In this document: piece after piece, positions 1 to 8,800 of the stretch
How positions within the stretch are numbered: position 1 is the first letter of the stretch
How the letters are laid out: the number at the start of each line of letters is the position of its first letter
Source of the DNA: Anabaena sphaerica FACHB-251
GTDB lineage: Bacteria; Cyanobacteriota; Cyanobacteriia; Cyanobacteriales; Nostocaceae
Direction of reading: 5' to 3'
DNA: 64,000 nt
Assembly: GCF_014696825.1 (NCBI RefSeq)
Contig: NZ_JACJQU010000002.1
Location: 620,001-684,000 of the forward strand
Notes under the pieces: model-generated
Seen by the model: only the letters and a program-made list of their open reading frames with translations
Told to the model about the DNA's origin: nothing
The model's database searches: none
Program-made: the position numbers and the translations under genes

Positions 1-251
1 CTTTGTGGATGCTCCATTGCTCGCATTAAAGTACGAACTATGGCTTCGGGTCCCAGGTCTGGAGATACCACATCCATACCTCTGACAATACCTTGAGAGC
101 CATCCACCCAGAGAATACATTCACCCTTGGACTCTTCTGAGTCTCTGGATGGGGTTGATGATGACAACGGACGGCGATCGCCCTCCCATATAGAAGGAAT
201 TTGGGTTAATTTCTTCAACCGACGACTGGTAGAGCGATTAAAACTTGTCAT
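1..251 (-). CDS. DUF6930-like conserved cyanobacterial protein (5' part only)
   Basis: The gene starts with ATG on the minus strand at 251 and runs off the left edge, so only about 83 residues are visible. The protein begins MTSFNRSTSRRLKKL and continues with an Asp/Ser-rich stretch, then ECILWVDGSQGIVRGMDVVSPD followed by PEAIVRTLMRAMEHP. I recognise this as resembling the DUF6930 proteins common in cyanobacteria, whose function is unknown; the match is from memory. No membrane segment or catalytic motif is visible in this part. It is divergent from the Fe-S carrier gene at 580, so the 328 bp between them probably hold both promoters. Confidence 0.6.
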   Translation of the reverse strand, partial: MTSFNRSTSRRLKKLTQIPSIWEGDRRPLSSSTPSRDSEESKGECILWVDGSQGIVRGMDVVSPDLGPEAIVRTLMRAMEHPQ

Positions 252-579
252 AGAGTAAGTTAATCAAAAAAAAGCAAATTAGAAGTAAACTGTGGGGAAT
301 GGCTAAAATTCGGATCAAATTTTCCCTGCTGTACCTGAAGAGTGGTTGCTGCTCAGACGGCTTGTGGCTGAAAAAGAGAAAAATACCCCATCTCTAAATA
401 CACCGAACCTCTCAATTCTAGAATAAAAATCCTTCTCTGCTGTTGACAAAGTGTTGAGAATTTAGCGTCTAGACCTATCAATGCCGCTAGAATAGAACAA
501 AACTAGAAAAAGCAACCCCACGGCTGTCAACAGCATATACAGGGTCATATTTAGACTAATTAAGGAGTGAAAACAGCAG
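252..579. promoter_or_regulatory. Divergent intergenic region upstream of the Fe-S carrier gene
   Basis: This stretch separates two divergent genes, so both promoters should lie here. No convincing -35/-10 pair or regulator site stands out. An AAGGAG ribosome binding site is present at 562-567, 12 bases before the ATG at 580. No small ORF or repeat array was seen. Confidence 0.4.
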
Positions 580-936
580 ATGACACAAGCAACCCAAACT
601 CAAGAACGTGGCATTTTGTTGAGTGAAGCAGCATTGCGCCAGGTAAAAACTCTTCAAGCCAATCAAGGCCAAGATTTATGTTTACGGGTAGGAGTCCGTC
701 AAGGTGGTTGCTCTGGAATGTCTTACATGATGGATTTTGAGGACATCAGCAAAATCACCCCACAGGATGATGTCTTTGATTATGATGGTTTCAAAATAAT
801 CTGCGATCGCAAGAGCCTATTATATCTCTATGGCTTGATGCTCGATTACAGTGATGCCATGATTGGTGGAGGTTTTCAATTCACTAACCCCAATGCTTCC
901 CAAACCTGCGGTTGCGGCAAATCCTTCGGAGTGTAA
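580..936 (+). CDS. A-type iron-sulfur cluster carrier (SufA/IscA family)
   Basis: This 118-residue protein is the usual size for an A-type carrier, which binds or relays Fe-S clusters to apo-proteins in the cytoplasm. The three cysteines that define the family are all present: C44 in QGGCSG, and C110 and C112 in the C-terminal TCGCGKSF motif. The start is supported by AAGGAG upstream. The N-terminal ten residues are polar and unconserved in type, as in plastid-like cyanobacterial SufA. The gene is followed by a repeat-filled spacer, so it is probably monocistronic. Cyanobacteria usually carry more than one paralogue; sequence alone does not say whether this is the SufA or IscA copy, so no symbol is given. 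Confidence 0.92.
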   Translation: MTQATQTQERGILLSEAALRQVKTLQANQGQDLCLRVGVRQGGCSGMSYMMDFEDISKITPQDDVFDYDGFKIICDRKSLLYLYGLMLDYSDAMIGGGFQFTNPNASQTCGCGKSFGV

Positions 937-964
937 TATAGTCAATGGTCAGATGTCAGTAAGA

Positions 965-1107
965 AAAGGCAATAGGCAATAAGCAATAGGCAATAGTTCC
1001 TAAATTTTGACTTTTGAATTAACCTGTTCCCTGTTCCCTGTTCCTTGTTCTCAATGACTAATGACCAATGACTAATGACAAATGACTAATGACTAATGAC
1101 CAATGAC
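965..1107. repeat. Short tandem repeats (aataggc, tgttccc and aatgact families)
   Basis: Three runs of heptanucleotide-type repeats follow one another: aataggcaataagc-type units at about 965-996, tgttccc units at about 1023-1050, and (c)aatgact/aatgacc units at about 1052-1107. Such STRRs are typical of Nostoc and Anabaena genomes. The last array runs directly into the start codon of the next gene. Confidence 0.85.
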
Positions 1108-1525
1108 TATCACAATTGAAGAACTGTTTGATACAGGTTTAGAACGCTATAAAGCAGGAGAATCACCAGAAACGCTCATCCCTGTATTTAAAGAGGTGTG
1201 CGATCGCTCTCCTAAAGCCAGTTCCGCTTGGATTTGTCTAGCGTGGTTGTACCTCTTAGATAACAAAGCCAAATTAGCTTACACAGCCGCAAACAAAGCA
1301 GTAAAATTAAATCCCCAAGACCCACAAGCCAGAATTAATCTCGCTTTAGCCATGTTAGAAACCGGTCAGAAAGGTTTGCGAGAACACATTGACTTTGCAC
1401 AACAGTTGATTTTTGTCAACAAAGAATGGGAAGAAGAAGTTAAAAACAGCATTGAAGACGGTTTAACCAGGAAACCCGATTGGCAAAGTTTGGCTAAAGT
1501 CAAAAAATGGCTATTTGAAGAATAA
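1103..1525 (+). CDS. Small TPR-repeat protein
   Basis: The 140-residue protein has at least one clear tetratricopeptide unit (about residues 40-75: SSAWICLAWLYLLDN, then AANKAVKLNPQDPQARINLA) with helical sequence on both sides. No signal peptide or catalytic domain is visible, so it is probably a soluble interaction adaptor of unknown partner. The ATG at 1103 lies inside the last unit of an aatgacc/aatgact array and there is no Shine-Dalgarno sequence in front. No good downstream ATG precedes the conserved part, so this start is the best choice. Expression probably depends on a leaderless or repeat-embedded 5' end. Confidence 0.75.
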   Translation: MTITIEELFDTGLERYKAGESPETLIPVFKEVCDRSPKASSAWICLAWLYLLDNKAKLAYTAANKAVKLNPQDPQARINLALAMLETGQKGLREHIDFAQQLIFVNKEWEEEVKNSIEDGLTRKPDWQSLAKVKKWLFEE

Positions 1526-1540
1526 TTCGTAATTCATAAT

Positions 1541-1566
1541 TCATAATTCATAATTATGAATTATGA
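1541..1566. repeat. Perfect 26-bp palindrome built from cataatt repeats
   Basis: Bases 1541-1566 read the same on both strands and are composed of inverted aattcat/atgaatt units. The site sits 15 bp after the TPR gene stop. It could form a hairpin and act as a weak terminator, but it lacks a T-run and is AT-only, so this is uncertain. Confidence 0.6.
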
Positions 1567-1596
1567 TAATCAACTATAAAAGTTTATTCAATCAAG

Positions 1597-1839
1597 ATGA
1601 AAGATAAATTGTTAAATTGGCTCAATATAATATTAGTTGCTGATGTTTTCCTGGTGATTTTAGGTTTTGTTTGGTTTGCTATAGCTGTTATTGGTAATGC
1701 GTCAGGAATCAACTTAGGTTTAGATTTATGGCATAAACTGTGGATACCACTATTTAACCCAGCTATTGGTATTTTGATGGGTGGGGCGCTCCTCAGTGGG
1801 ATTACCAGTTGGGTTTCTAAGAAATTGATGAAAAATTAG
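1597..1839 (+). CDS. Small two-helix membrane protein, unknown function
   Basis: The 80-residue protein has a short polar N-terminus (MKDKLLNWLN) and two hydrophobic segments, about residues 10-33 (IILVADVFLVILGFVWFAIAV) and 50-70 (PLFNPAIGILMGGALLSGI), ending in a basic SKKLMKN tail. I do not recognise a named family. The start ATG is preceded by only a weak purine stretch. The gene is flanked by a palindrome upstream and a tandem-repeat spacer downstream. It may belong to the class of small cyanobacterial inner or thylakoid membrane proteins; no function can be given. Confidence 0.6.
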   Translation: MKDKLLNWLNIILVADVFLVILGFVWFAIAVIGNASGINLGLDLWHKLWIPLFNPAIGILMGGALLSGITSWVSKKLMKN

Positions 1840-1845
1840 TTATAG

Positions 1846-1984
1846 CAGGTAACAGGTGACAGGTGACAGTTAAGAGAGAATAGGGAATAGGGAATAATGA
1901 TTTAATTACTAATAACCAATTACCAATTACCAATTACCAATTACCAATCACCAATTACCAATTACCCATTACCCATAACCAATT
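1846..1984. repeat. Short tandem repeats (aggtgac and caattac families)
   Basis: aggtgac units occupy about 1846-1869, and roughly ten caattac/caatcac/cattacc units run from about 1911 to 1984, reaching the stop codon of the minus-strand gene. They separate two convergent genes. No hairpin terminator is evident. Confidence 0.85.
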
Positions 1985-2903
1985 ATTTCAAAATTTCCTT
2001 TAATGCAGATTGCAAATTTGGATATTGATAATTAAAACCTGAAGCTTGAGTGCGTTGAGGTAAAACCTTTTGTCCTTCTAAAACCACAATTGCCCCATCT
2101 CCCAACATTGCTTCTAAAGCAAAACCAGGCACAGGCAACCATGAAGGACGATTCATTACTTGTCCCATTGTATTGCTTAAATCTGCCATCCGCACAGGAT
2201 TGGGAGCAGTAGCATTATAAACGCCTTGCATATTAGACTTAGTTAAAGCTTGAATAATCAAATTAACAATATCGTCTAAGTGAATCCACGAAAACCACTG
2301 CCGACCACTACCGATGGGACCACCTGCAAATAATTTGAACGGAGTAATCATTTTCCCCAAAGCGCCACCATGACCCAAAACAATACCAAAGCGCAAAATT
2401 ACCAAGCGCACACCAGCATCTGCGACCTTTTGTGCTTCTGCTTCCCACTCTTGACACACTTGAGCCAGAAAGTCTTGACCTGAAGGGCTATTTTCTTCAA
2501 AAGTAGCAGTTTCACTAGTGCCGTAGTAGCCGATAGCCGAAGCGTTGACTAACACAGATGGTTTAGGGTTAGCCTTCGCTATAGCTTCCACAATTTTTTG
2601 TGTACCGAGTTTGCGGCTGTTGAGAATAGCTTGCTTACGTTCTGGTGTCCAACGTTCCTCAGCGATGGGTTCTCCTGCCAAATTTACCACACCATCACAA
2701 CCAGCAACAGCATCTTGCCAAGCGCCGGATACACCTGGGGTATAGCCCAAAATTTCTACATTTGGGAAGGCCTGAGAGGGAAAAACCTTGTGGGCAGAAT
2801 TGGTATTCCGGCTTAACACTAATACTCTATTACCTTCATCTTGCAGCCGTTTTACCAAACGACTACCGACAAATCCTGTTGCTCCCGTAATTGCTACTTT
2901 CAT
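1983..2903 (-). CDS. TIGR01777-family NAD(P)-binding epimerase-like protein
   Basis: This 306-residue protein begins with a Rossmann nucleotide-binding loop (MKVAITGATGFVGSRL; the GxxGxxG signature at residues 7-13). It carries the family features NLAGEPIAEERWTPERK, NASAIGYYG, the FGIVLGHGGALGKM block and GRQWFSWIHLDDI. This is the TIGR01777 branch of the extended short-chain dehydrogenases (YfcH/'SulA-like' in cyanobacteria and plastids). The family is of full usual length (about 300 aa). Members have been linked to cell or plastid division in plants, but the substrate is unknown. It is a single minus-strand gene with its own leader. Confidence 0.88.
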   Translation of the reverse strand: MKVAITGATGFVGSRLVKRLQDEGNRVLVLSRNTNSAHKVFPSQAFPNVEILGYTPGVSGAWQDAVAGCDGVVNLAGEPIAEERWTPERKQAILNSRKLGTQKIVEAIAKANPKPSVLVNASAIGYYGTSETATFEENSPSGQDFLAQVCQEWEAEAQKVADAGVRLVILRFGIVLGHGGALGKMITPFKLFAGGPIGSGRQWFSWIHLDDIVNLIIQALTKSNMQGVYNATAPNPVRMADLSNTMGQVMNRPSWLPVPGFALEAMLGDGAIVVLEGQKVLPQRTQASGFNYQYPNLQSALKEILK

Positions 2904-3025
2904 TTTTAACTTAAGCTAAAGCACATTGTACAGTCTTAACTGTTAACTTAATTTAACAATTTTTCAGCCTGTACTGCCTTGTTGTTAAGTTAATTTCTTT
3001 TCTGTCACCTGTCACCTGTATTTTG

Positions 3026-3175
3026 CTAACTTGCGTGTTCCCAGTCACTGAGTAATTCACGGTCTTGTTTTTTCGCTTTGCTTTTGCGAACTGGTACTTT
3101 AGGAGTACCAATATCAACAGGTGGAAAAGACTGTTTTGTCTTTTTGGCAGATTTATTTTCTTGTATGTTAGTCAT
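3026..3175 (-). CDS. Small basic protein (49 aa), unknown
   Basis: A minus-strand reading frame runs from ATG at 3175 to TAG at 3026. It encodes MTNIQENKSAKKTKQ, then SFPPVDIGTPKVPVRKSKAKK and ends QDRELLSDWEHAS. The protein is lysine-rich in the middle with an acidic, Trp-containing C-terminus. An AAAGG purine stretch lies about 10 bases upstream. The ordered charge pattern suggests a real short gene, probably a nucleic-acid- or ribosome-associated small protein, but no family is recognised. It lies between two other minus-strand genes. Confidence 0.55.
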   Translation of the reverse strand: MTNIQENKSAKKTKQSFPPVDIGTPKVPVRKSKAKKQDRELLSDWEHAS

Positions 3176-3272
3176 GGTTCGATACCTTTGCTAAAAACTT
3201 CATTCCTAATTTACCAGATCAAGTTTTTCTCAACACATTCCGGAAGAAAGATTTTATTTTTTTGATCGAAAA

Positions 3273-5645
3273 TTAATCAATAGACCGAATGGGGGAAATA
3301 GTGGGATGTGCTACAGAAAAACCTTGTCTTGTCGGTTGGATATTTCCTACCTCTACTTGAAAATTTATTTGCTGGCGCATCTTGCCAACTCTAGCTTCCA
3401 GAGTCCAATTACCAGGGCGTAAATGCCAAAATATCTCATTATTGGATTGTGTAGATAACTTTCGACCATTTAGCCACCACTCTACAGACTGATGAGAATT
3501 ACCAGCAAGTTTAAATTCTAGTTTTTGCTGTCCTTCTGCGCTGGGAGACATTAGAAATAAATCCCCATCACGCGGAGATAAAATCCTGAATTCATCAGAT
3601 GAAAAATTCGCTGCTGGTTGTTTTGCTAACCATTCATCATACACAGGTGATAAACGAAAATCAGCAGAATTTTCATAAGCGATTTTATCTTCTAGTGAGA
3701 AATATTCCTGTACTACTGAACTACAATCAGGTGTAGGCTTTAACCCTGTGTTAGCACAGATAGGTAACTGCACTAACCCCTTTGGTGGTGAAAAATCTGC
3801 GGGTGGTTGATTTTCATGCAGATGTAACATGATGCGATTCCATAACGGTGCAGCCCCGGTAACACCAGATACTTGACGCATGGGTTCACCGTTAAAGTTC
3901 CCTACCCAGGTAGCAACCGTGTAATCAGTGCTAAAGCCAACTGTCCATGTATCCCGATAATTGGAAGAAGTGCCAGTTTTGACAGCGACAGGGAAGGGCA
4001 AGTTTAATACTGAGTCTACACCAAAAGCAGTTGCACGGGCATAGCGATCGCTCAACATATTAGTAATTAATTGCCAGTTCTGGGGACTGGGGACTGGGGA
4101 CTGGGGATTAGGGATTGGGGAATTATTTAATATAGTGATTAAAGGTGTATTTTTTCCCAACCGGGCCATAGTTAAATAAGCCCTTGCCAGTTCCCATAAA
4201 CTCACTTCACCACTACCCAAAGTTAAACCCAAACCGTAATATTCAGCACTTTGATTTAAGTTTTCAAAACCCAACTCATGCAACCGATTTAATAAAGTTT
4301 GTACACCAACTTTTTCTAACACCTTCACCGCAGGTACATTTAACGAATTGGCTAAAGCAACTCTCACCCGGACCGGACCGAGAAAACTGTTAGTATAATC
4401 TGTAGGGCTATATAATTTCGCCCCCGGAATTGCGTAATGAGAAGGAACATCAGCCAAAATAGAATTAGGTTTAATTACGCCTTTTTCTAAAGCTAATTCA
4501 TACACAAATGGCTTCAAAGTAGAACCAGGTTGACGCAAAGCTTGTACTCCATCATTTCGACCTAATTTCACATCATTAAAATAATCAGGTGAACCGACAT
4601 AAGCTAAAACCTCCCCAGAGTAGTTGTCAATTACCACAGCAGCTGCATCATGGACATTGTTATCAGCAACAGAAACAATAACTTGTTGTACTTGTGCTTC
4701 TACAAATTGTTGTAAAGGGCGATTTATCGTAGTTTGAATAGGAAAAGATTCCAGTTCCCCTCCTTGCTTGCGGGGAGGGGTTAGAGGTGCGGTGTTTTGC
4801 TTTGCTAACCAAAACAAAAAATGAGGTGCAGCAATAATTCCCTGTTCACGAGATTGAAATACAACTTTTTCTTTATATATACGTTCAGCTTCTGCACTAG
4901 AAATATATCCATCTTTTACCATTTGATTTAAAACATATTTCTGCCTTTGCTTTAATCGTTGCCAATGTTGGTATGGATTAAAATAAGTAGGATTATTAGG
5001 AATAGACGCTAACAGCGAAGCTTGGGCAATATTTAAATCACTCGCAGAAATAGAAAAATAAATTTGCGCTGCTGCTTCCACACCATAAATATTTCCCCCC
5101 ATCGGTAGACGATTAATATAAGCAGAGAGAATTTCATCTTTATTCATTCCTGCAAATAACCGCCAACATAACCAAATTTCATGTAATTTACCTGATAAAT
5201 TCCGGGGTGAATTATCCAACATTCGCGCTAACTGCATTGTAATTGTCGAAGCACCAGAAACAATTTTTTGATGATAAACAGCATCTTTAATAGCGCGAAC
5301 GACAGCTTTTAAATCTAAAGCACCATGTTGATAAAAATTACCGTCTTCTGCTGCCAAAATAGCGTTAATAAATTGGGCTGAAACTTGATTTAATGGTACA
5401 ATTGATGTATGTTCTTGGTCATGAGTGAGGATAGTTCCCAGTGGTAAATTATTACGATCTGTAAACTGCAAAGCTAACTGCTTTTGGGCGATATCCTGAC
5501 TATGAATAGGCGCAAAATAAGGCATTATCCGCACAATAAAACAGACAATAATTACAGTCAGGATATATTTATTGCGATAACGGAAATAAGATTTTATCTC
5601 ACGCAGAGTCGCAGAGACGCGGAGAGGAAGAGTTTTAAGTTTCAT
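3273..5645 (-). CDS. pbpC: Penicillin-binding protein 1C (bifunctional peptidoglycan synthase)
   Basis: The 790-residue protein is a class A penicillin-binding protein of the PBP1C type. After one membrane anchor (about residues 28-45) comes a GT51 glycosyltransferase domain with ILAAEDGNFYQHG and SGASTITMQLAR. Next is the transpeptidase domain with the SxxK nucleophile in QPGSTLKPF, the SxN motif in ANSLNVP and the KTGT box in VAVKTGTSSNYRDTW. The C-terminal 90 residues match a BiPBP_C-type domain. The active site faces the periplasm, where it polymerises and cross-links glycan strands. It is divergent from an alpha-2-macroglobulin gene, the same pairing as pbpC-yfhM in E. coli. Oddities are two in-frame repeats (encoding PIPNPQSPVPSPQ and LTPPRKQGGE) and an N-terminus encoded by a dispersed repeat. 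Confidence 0.93.
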   Translation of the reverse strand: MKLKTLPLRVSATLREIKSYFRYRNKYILTVIIVCFIVRIMPYFAPIHSQDIAQKQLALQFTDRNNLPLGTILTHDQEHTSIVPLNQVSAQFINAILAAEDGNFYQHGALDLKAVVRAIKDAVYHQKIVSGASTITMQLARMLDNSPRNLSGKLHEIWLCWRLFAGMNKDEILSAYINRLPMGGNIYGVEAAAQIYFSISASDLNIAQASLLASIPNNPTYFNPYQHWQRLKQRQKYVLNQMVKDGYISSAEAERIYKEKVVFQSREQGIIAAPHFLFWLAKQNTAPLTPPRKQGGELESFPIQTTINRPLQQFVEAQVQQVIVSVADNNVHDAAAVVIDNYSGEVLAYVGSPDYFNDVKLGRNDGVQALRQPGSTLKPFVYELALEKGVIKPNSILADVPSHYAIPGAKLYSPTDYTNSFLGPVRVRVALANSLNVPAVKVLEKVGVQTLLNRLHELGFENLNQSAEYYGLGLTLGSGEVSLWELARAYLTMARLGKNTPLITILNNSPIPNPQSPVPSPQNWQLITNMLSDRYARATAFGVDSVLNLPFPVAVKTGTSSNYRDTWTVGFSTDYTVATWVGNFNGEPMRQVSGVTGAAPLWNRIMLHLHENQPPADFSPPKGLVQLPICANTGLKPTPDCSSVVQEYFSLEDKIAYENSADFRLSPVYDEWLAKQPAANFSSDEFRILSPRDGDLFLMSPSAEGQQKLEFKLAGNSHQSVEWWLNGRKLSTQSNNEIFWHLRPGNWTLEARVGKMRQQINFQVEVGNIQPTRQGFSVAHPTISPIRSID
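4079..4120. repeat. ggggact tandem repeat inside pbpC
   Basis: About five ggggact/ggggatt heptamers lie in frame in the transpeptidase half of pbpC, where they encode a Pro/Ser-rich insert (PIPNPQSPVPSPQ). The same heptamer occurs as an intergenic repeat at 51867-51903. Confidence 0.85.
4757..4792. repeat. Palindromic cccctcc...ggagggg repeat inside pbpC
   Basis: The sequence cccctccttgcttgcgggga followed by ggggttagaggtg is a GC-rich stem-loop of a kind dispersed in cyanobacterial genomes. Here it is read in frame and encodes LTPPRKQGGE between the glycosyltransferase and transpeptidase domains. Confidence 0.7.
5590..5645. repeat. Dispersed cacgcagag repeat forming the pbpC 5' end
   Basis: On the plus strand this reads tctcacgcagagtcgcagag, then acgcggagaggaagagtttt. 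The motif (cacgcagag ... agagttt) recurs at 42925-42961 between other genes, so it is a dispersed element. Here it supplies the start codon and first ~18 codons of pbpC. Confidence 0.6.
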
Positions 5646-5773
5646 AGGTTTATGTTTCAGTTGTTGTTAAGGAGATTTCACAAAAAAGTAATATTTCTTC
5701 AAGATTAAGAATTGTATTAATTTGGGGAACTCATCACATCCAATTGGTTATCTATATAAGTAGCTTGGGTTCT

Positions 5774-5849
5774 GTAGGTTGGGTTGACGTAAGGAAACCC
5801 AACATTGTGGAGATTTTGTTGGGTTGTGCTGTCGCTTAACCCAGACTAC
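5774..5849. repeat. gtaggttgggttg ... cccagactac palindromic repeat
   Basis: The unit begins gtaggttgggttg and ends with an inverted, slightly decayed copy (aacccagactac); inner parts (aacccaacattg / ttgttgggtt) also pair. The same family occurs at 20990-21154. It lies in the divergent region between pbpC and the alpha-2-macroglobulin gene. Confidence 0.75.
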
Positions 5850-5879
5850 AAATTTAAAGTTTTTTATTTATTTAACAAT

Positions 5880-8800
5880 ATGAACAGCAAATTAGGAAAG
5901 TTCCTATTTATCATCACCTTAATATTAGGTATAGCTGGTTGTAATTTTGTTGGTATCACCCCAGGTAAGGAAAAATTACCCACAGTTGCACAACTTACAC
6001 CCCCAAAATTACCAGACTGGATAGAACAAATCAGTCCTTTAGGCGATGCAAATACTCTCAGTCAAGTTCGTGTTCGTTTTAAGGAAGCTTTAATTCCCGT
6101 TGAAAGTATTGATAGTCCCCAACAGCAGAATTTATTAACTAAATTTGCGATTTGGCCACCTTTACCGGGTAGATTTCGGTTTTTAACACCGCGTATGGTG
6201 GGGTTTCAAGCTGATAAAGCACTACCTAAAGCGACGCGATTACAAGTTACTCTCAAAGCGGGTTTGGCAGATTTGAAAAATCATCGTTTAGTGGAAGATT
6301 TGGCTTGGACATTTAACACAGAAGCGATCAAAATTACCAATCTACCTGGTGTTAACCCAATTGAAAAAGCCGAAGTTGAACCGATTGATTTACAGCCTAA
6401 GTTACAATTCACCTCAAATTTAGAATTAGATTTAGATTCTGTACAAAAACATTTGCAACTAATTCCTGAAGGAAAAACCCAAGGGGTGAGTTTTCAAGTA
6501 GATTTAGGAAAATCAGAACAAGCCGAAAATTTAGATCCTTTAGAAAAATTTGATCCTTATGCACGAAATTGGATTTACAATATTACTCCTAGTCGAAATC
6601 TGGAAAAAGCTAAATCATACCGTTTAAAATTTTCTCCTGGTATCCTTCCTGCTTATGGAAACTTACCCAGTGATAAAGAGTTTGTTAGTAAGTTAACCAC
6701 TTATTCACCATTAGCATTTCAAGGAATTAAACCTTACGGAAAACCAGACGCAGGGGGAACTTATGGTAGATTTGTTAAAGGGAGTCCTCAGTTAGAATTT
6801 AATAACATCTTATTACCAGATTCCGCGAAAGCAAATATTAAAATTAATCCAGCACCTAAAAATATTGATAGAGTGCTGCCAATCTATGATGAAGATAGAA
6901 TTGTGAGTGTTAATCCTTATGCTTTAGAACCTGCTACCACTTATACAATTAATATTGACAGAAATCTCAAAGATAAGTTTGGGCAAACTTTAGGTAAACC
7001 TGTATCCATTAAATATAATACTGGAGATTTAGCTGGGGAAATTAGGGTTCCTGCTGATTTAAATATTTTTCCCACAAATCAGAATTTACAGTTAAATATT
7101 AATACTGTCAATTTACCAGAATCTAAATATAAAGCAAATTATCGTGTTGTTAAACCTACAGATTTAGTTTACACGAATTATGCAAATTATTTATTACCCA
7201 AACCTGAACAATGGCAAATTTACAAAGTATCGGGTAGAAAAAATCAATCAGTTAATGTAACTGTTCCCCTGAAAGATAAATTAGGTGATACTCAGGGAAT
7301 GTTAGCTTATGGAGTGCAAGCAAGAACTAATAAATATCAAGAAAATAATAAACAATTATGGAGAGAACCAACGACTTATGGAATGGTACAATTAACCAAT
7401 TTAGGTGTATTTAGTCAATGGTTTCCAGAGTCAGGTTTAATTCGAGTTCATCATCTGAGTGATGGTTCACCGGTTAAAGCTGCAAATATTGAAATCTATC
7501 AATCCAAATTATATGAAAAATCAGGTTCTCAACCTGTACCTTGTGCAACGGGTAAAACTGATGAAAACGGAACTTTAAGAATTGAGAATGATGAATTTAA
7601 AGAATGTAATACGAATAATGATAAACTGCCAAATTTCTTAATAATTGCCCGTGAAAATCAAGATTGGGCATTTGCGAGAACTCAAGAATACAGCGGTAGT
7701 TATGGTTATGGTATTGATGCAGGTTGGGACAATGGTAAACCAATATCACGAGGTGTAATTTTTTCTGATAGACAGTTATATCAACCAGGTGAAAAAGCTG
7801 CGTTTACTGCTTTCGCAGATTATTTAGAAAAAGGTGAAATTCAACAAGATAAAAATTCAAACTATCAATTAACTCTATTTAGTCCCAATGGGCAAAATTC
7901 CGATTTAGGTACACAAACTACAAATCAATTTGGTACATTTTCTCTAGAGTTACCTATTCAGAAAACTCAACCTTTAGGTTTTTATAAAATTAAAGCTAAA
8001 GGTAAAAATGGACGAGAAATATCTGGTGAATTTCGGGTTGCTGAATTTAAACCACCGAATTTTAAAGTTGATTTACAGCTAAATCAAAAATTTGCGTTAA
8101 TTGGTGATAAAGTAAATGCTGATGTCAGCAGTAATTATTTATTTGGTTCACCTGTACAAGGAGGAGAAGCCAAATATTTTGTAACTCGTCAGCAAACTAA
8201 TTTTATTCCCAAAGGTTGGGAGGAATTCAGTTTTTCTAGACAGTGGTTTTGGCCCGAAGAAAGTCCGAATGTCTCTAGTGATGTTTTACAAACTAATACC
8301 CAATTAGATGCTGGTGGTAAAAATAGTCAAACGGTAACTGTAGGAAAAGATTTACCCTACCCAATGACTTACCGTGTAGATGTACAAGTTGCAGATGTTT
8401 CTAATTTGTCGGTTGCTAACTCCCAAACTTTCACGGCTTTACCCAGTAACAGACTTATTGGTTTAAAAAGTAATTTTGTCGCTGATGCTGGAAAGGCTTT
8501 TCCTGTGGAATTTATTGTTAGTGATGCGACAGGAAAACCTTTAGAAAATGAACGAGTCAGTTTAGAATTACAACAAATAAAATATAGCAGTGTTACCCAA
8601 GTAGTTGAAGGTAGCAGAACTCCCAAAAATCAAATTGAATATCAGACGATTGCGAAAACTGAAGTTACATCTTCTAGTATTCCACAAACGGTAAATTTGA
8701 CACCAAAAGAATCAGGTTCTTACCGCATCCGTGCTAGTTTTATTGGTAGTAGAGATGAATTTACAGCTACAGATTTACAAATTTGGGTAACGGGAGAAAA

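Noticed and set aside
1911-1984. Regular repeat array that could be taken for CRISPR
   Set aside because: Units are about 7 bp with no spacers; no cas genes. They are STRRs, as at several other places.
5805-5879. Upstream extension of the alpha-2-macroglobulin gene
   Set aside because: It reads through the gtaggttgggttg repeat; the ATG at 5880 starts a proper lipoprotein signal peptide.
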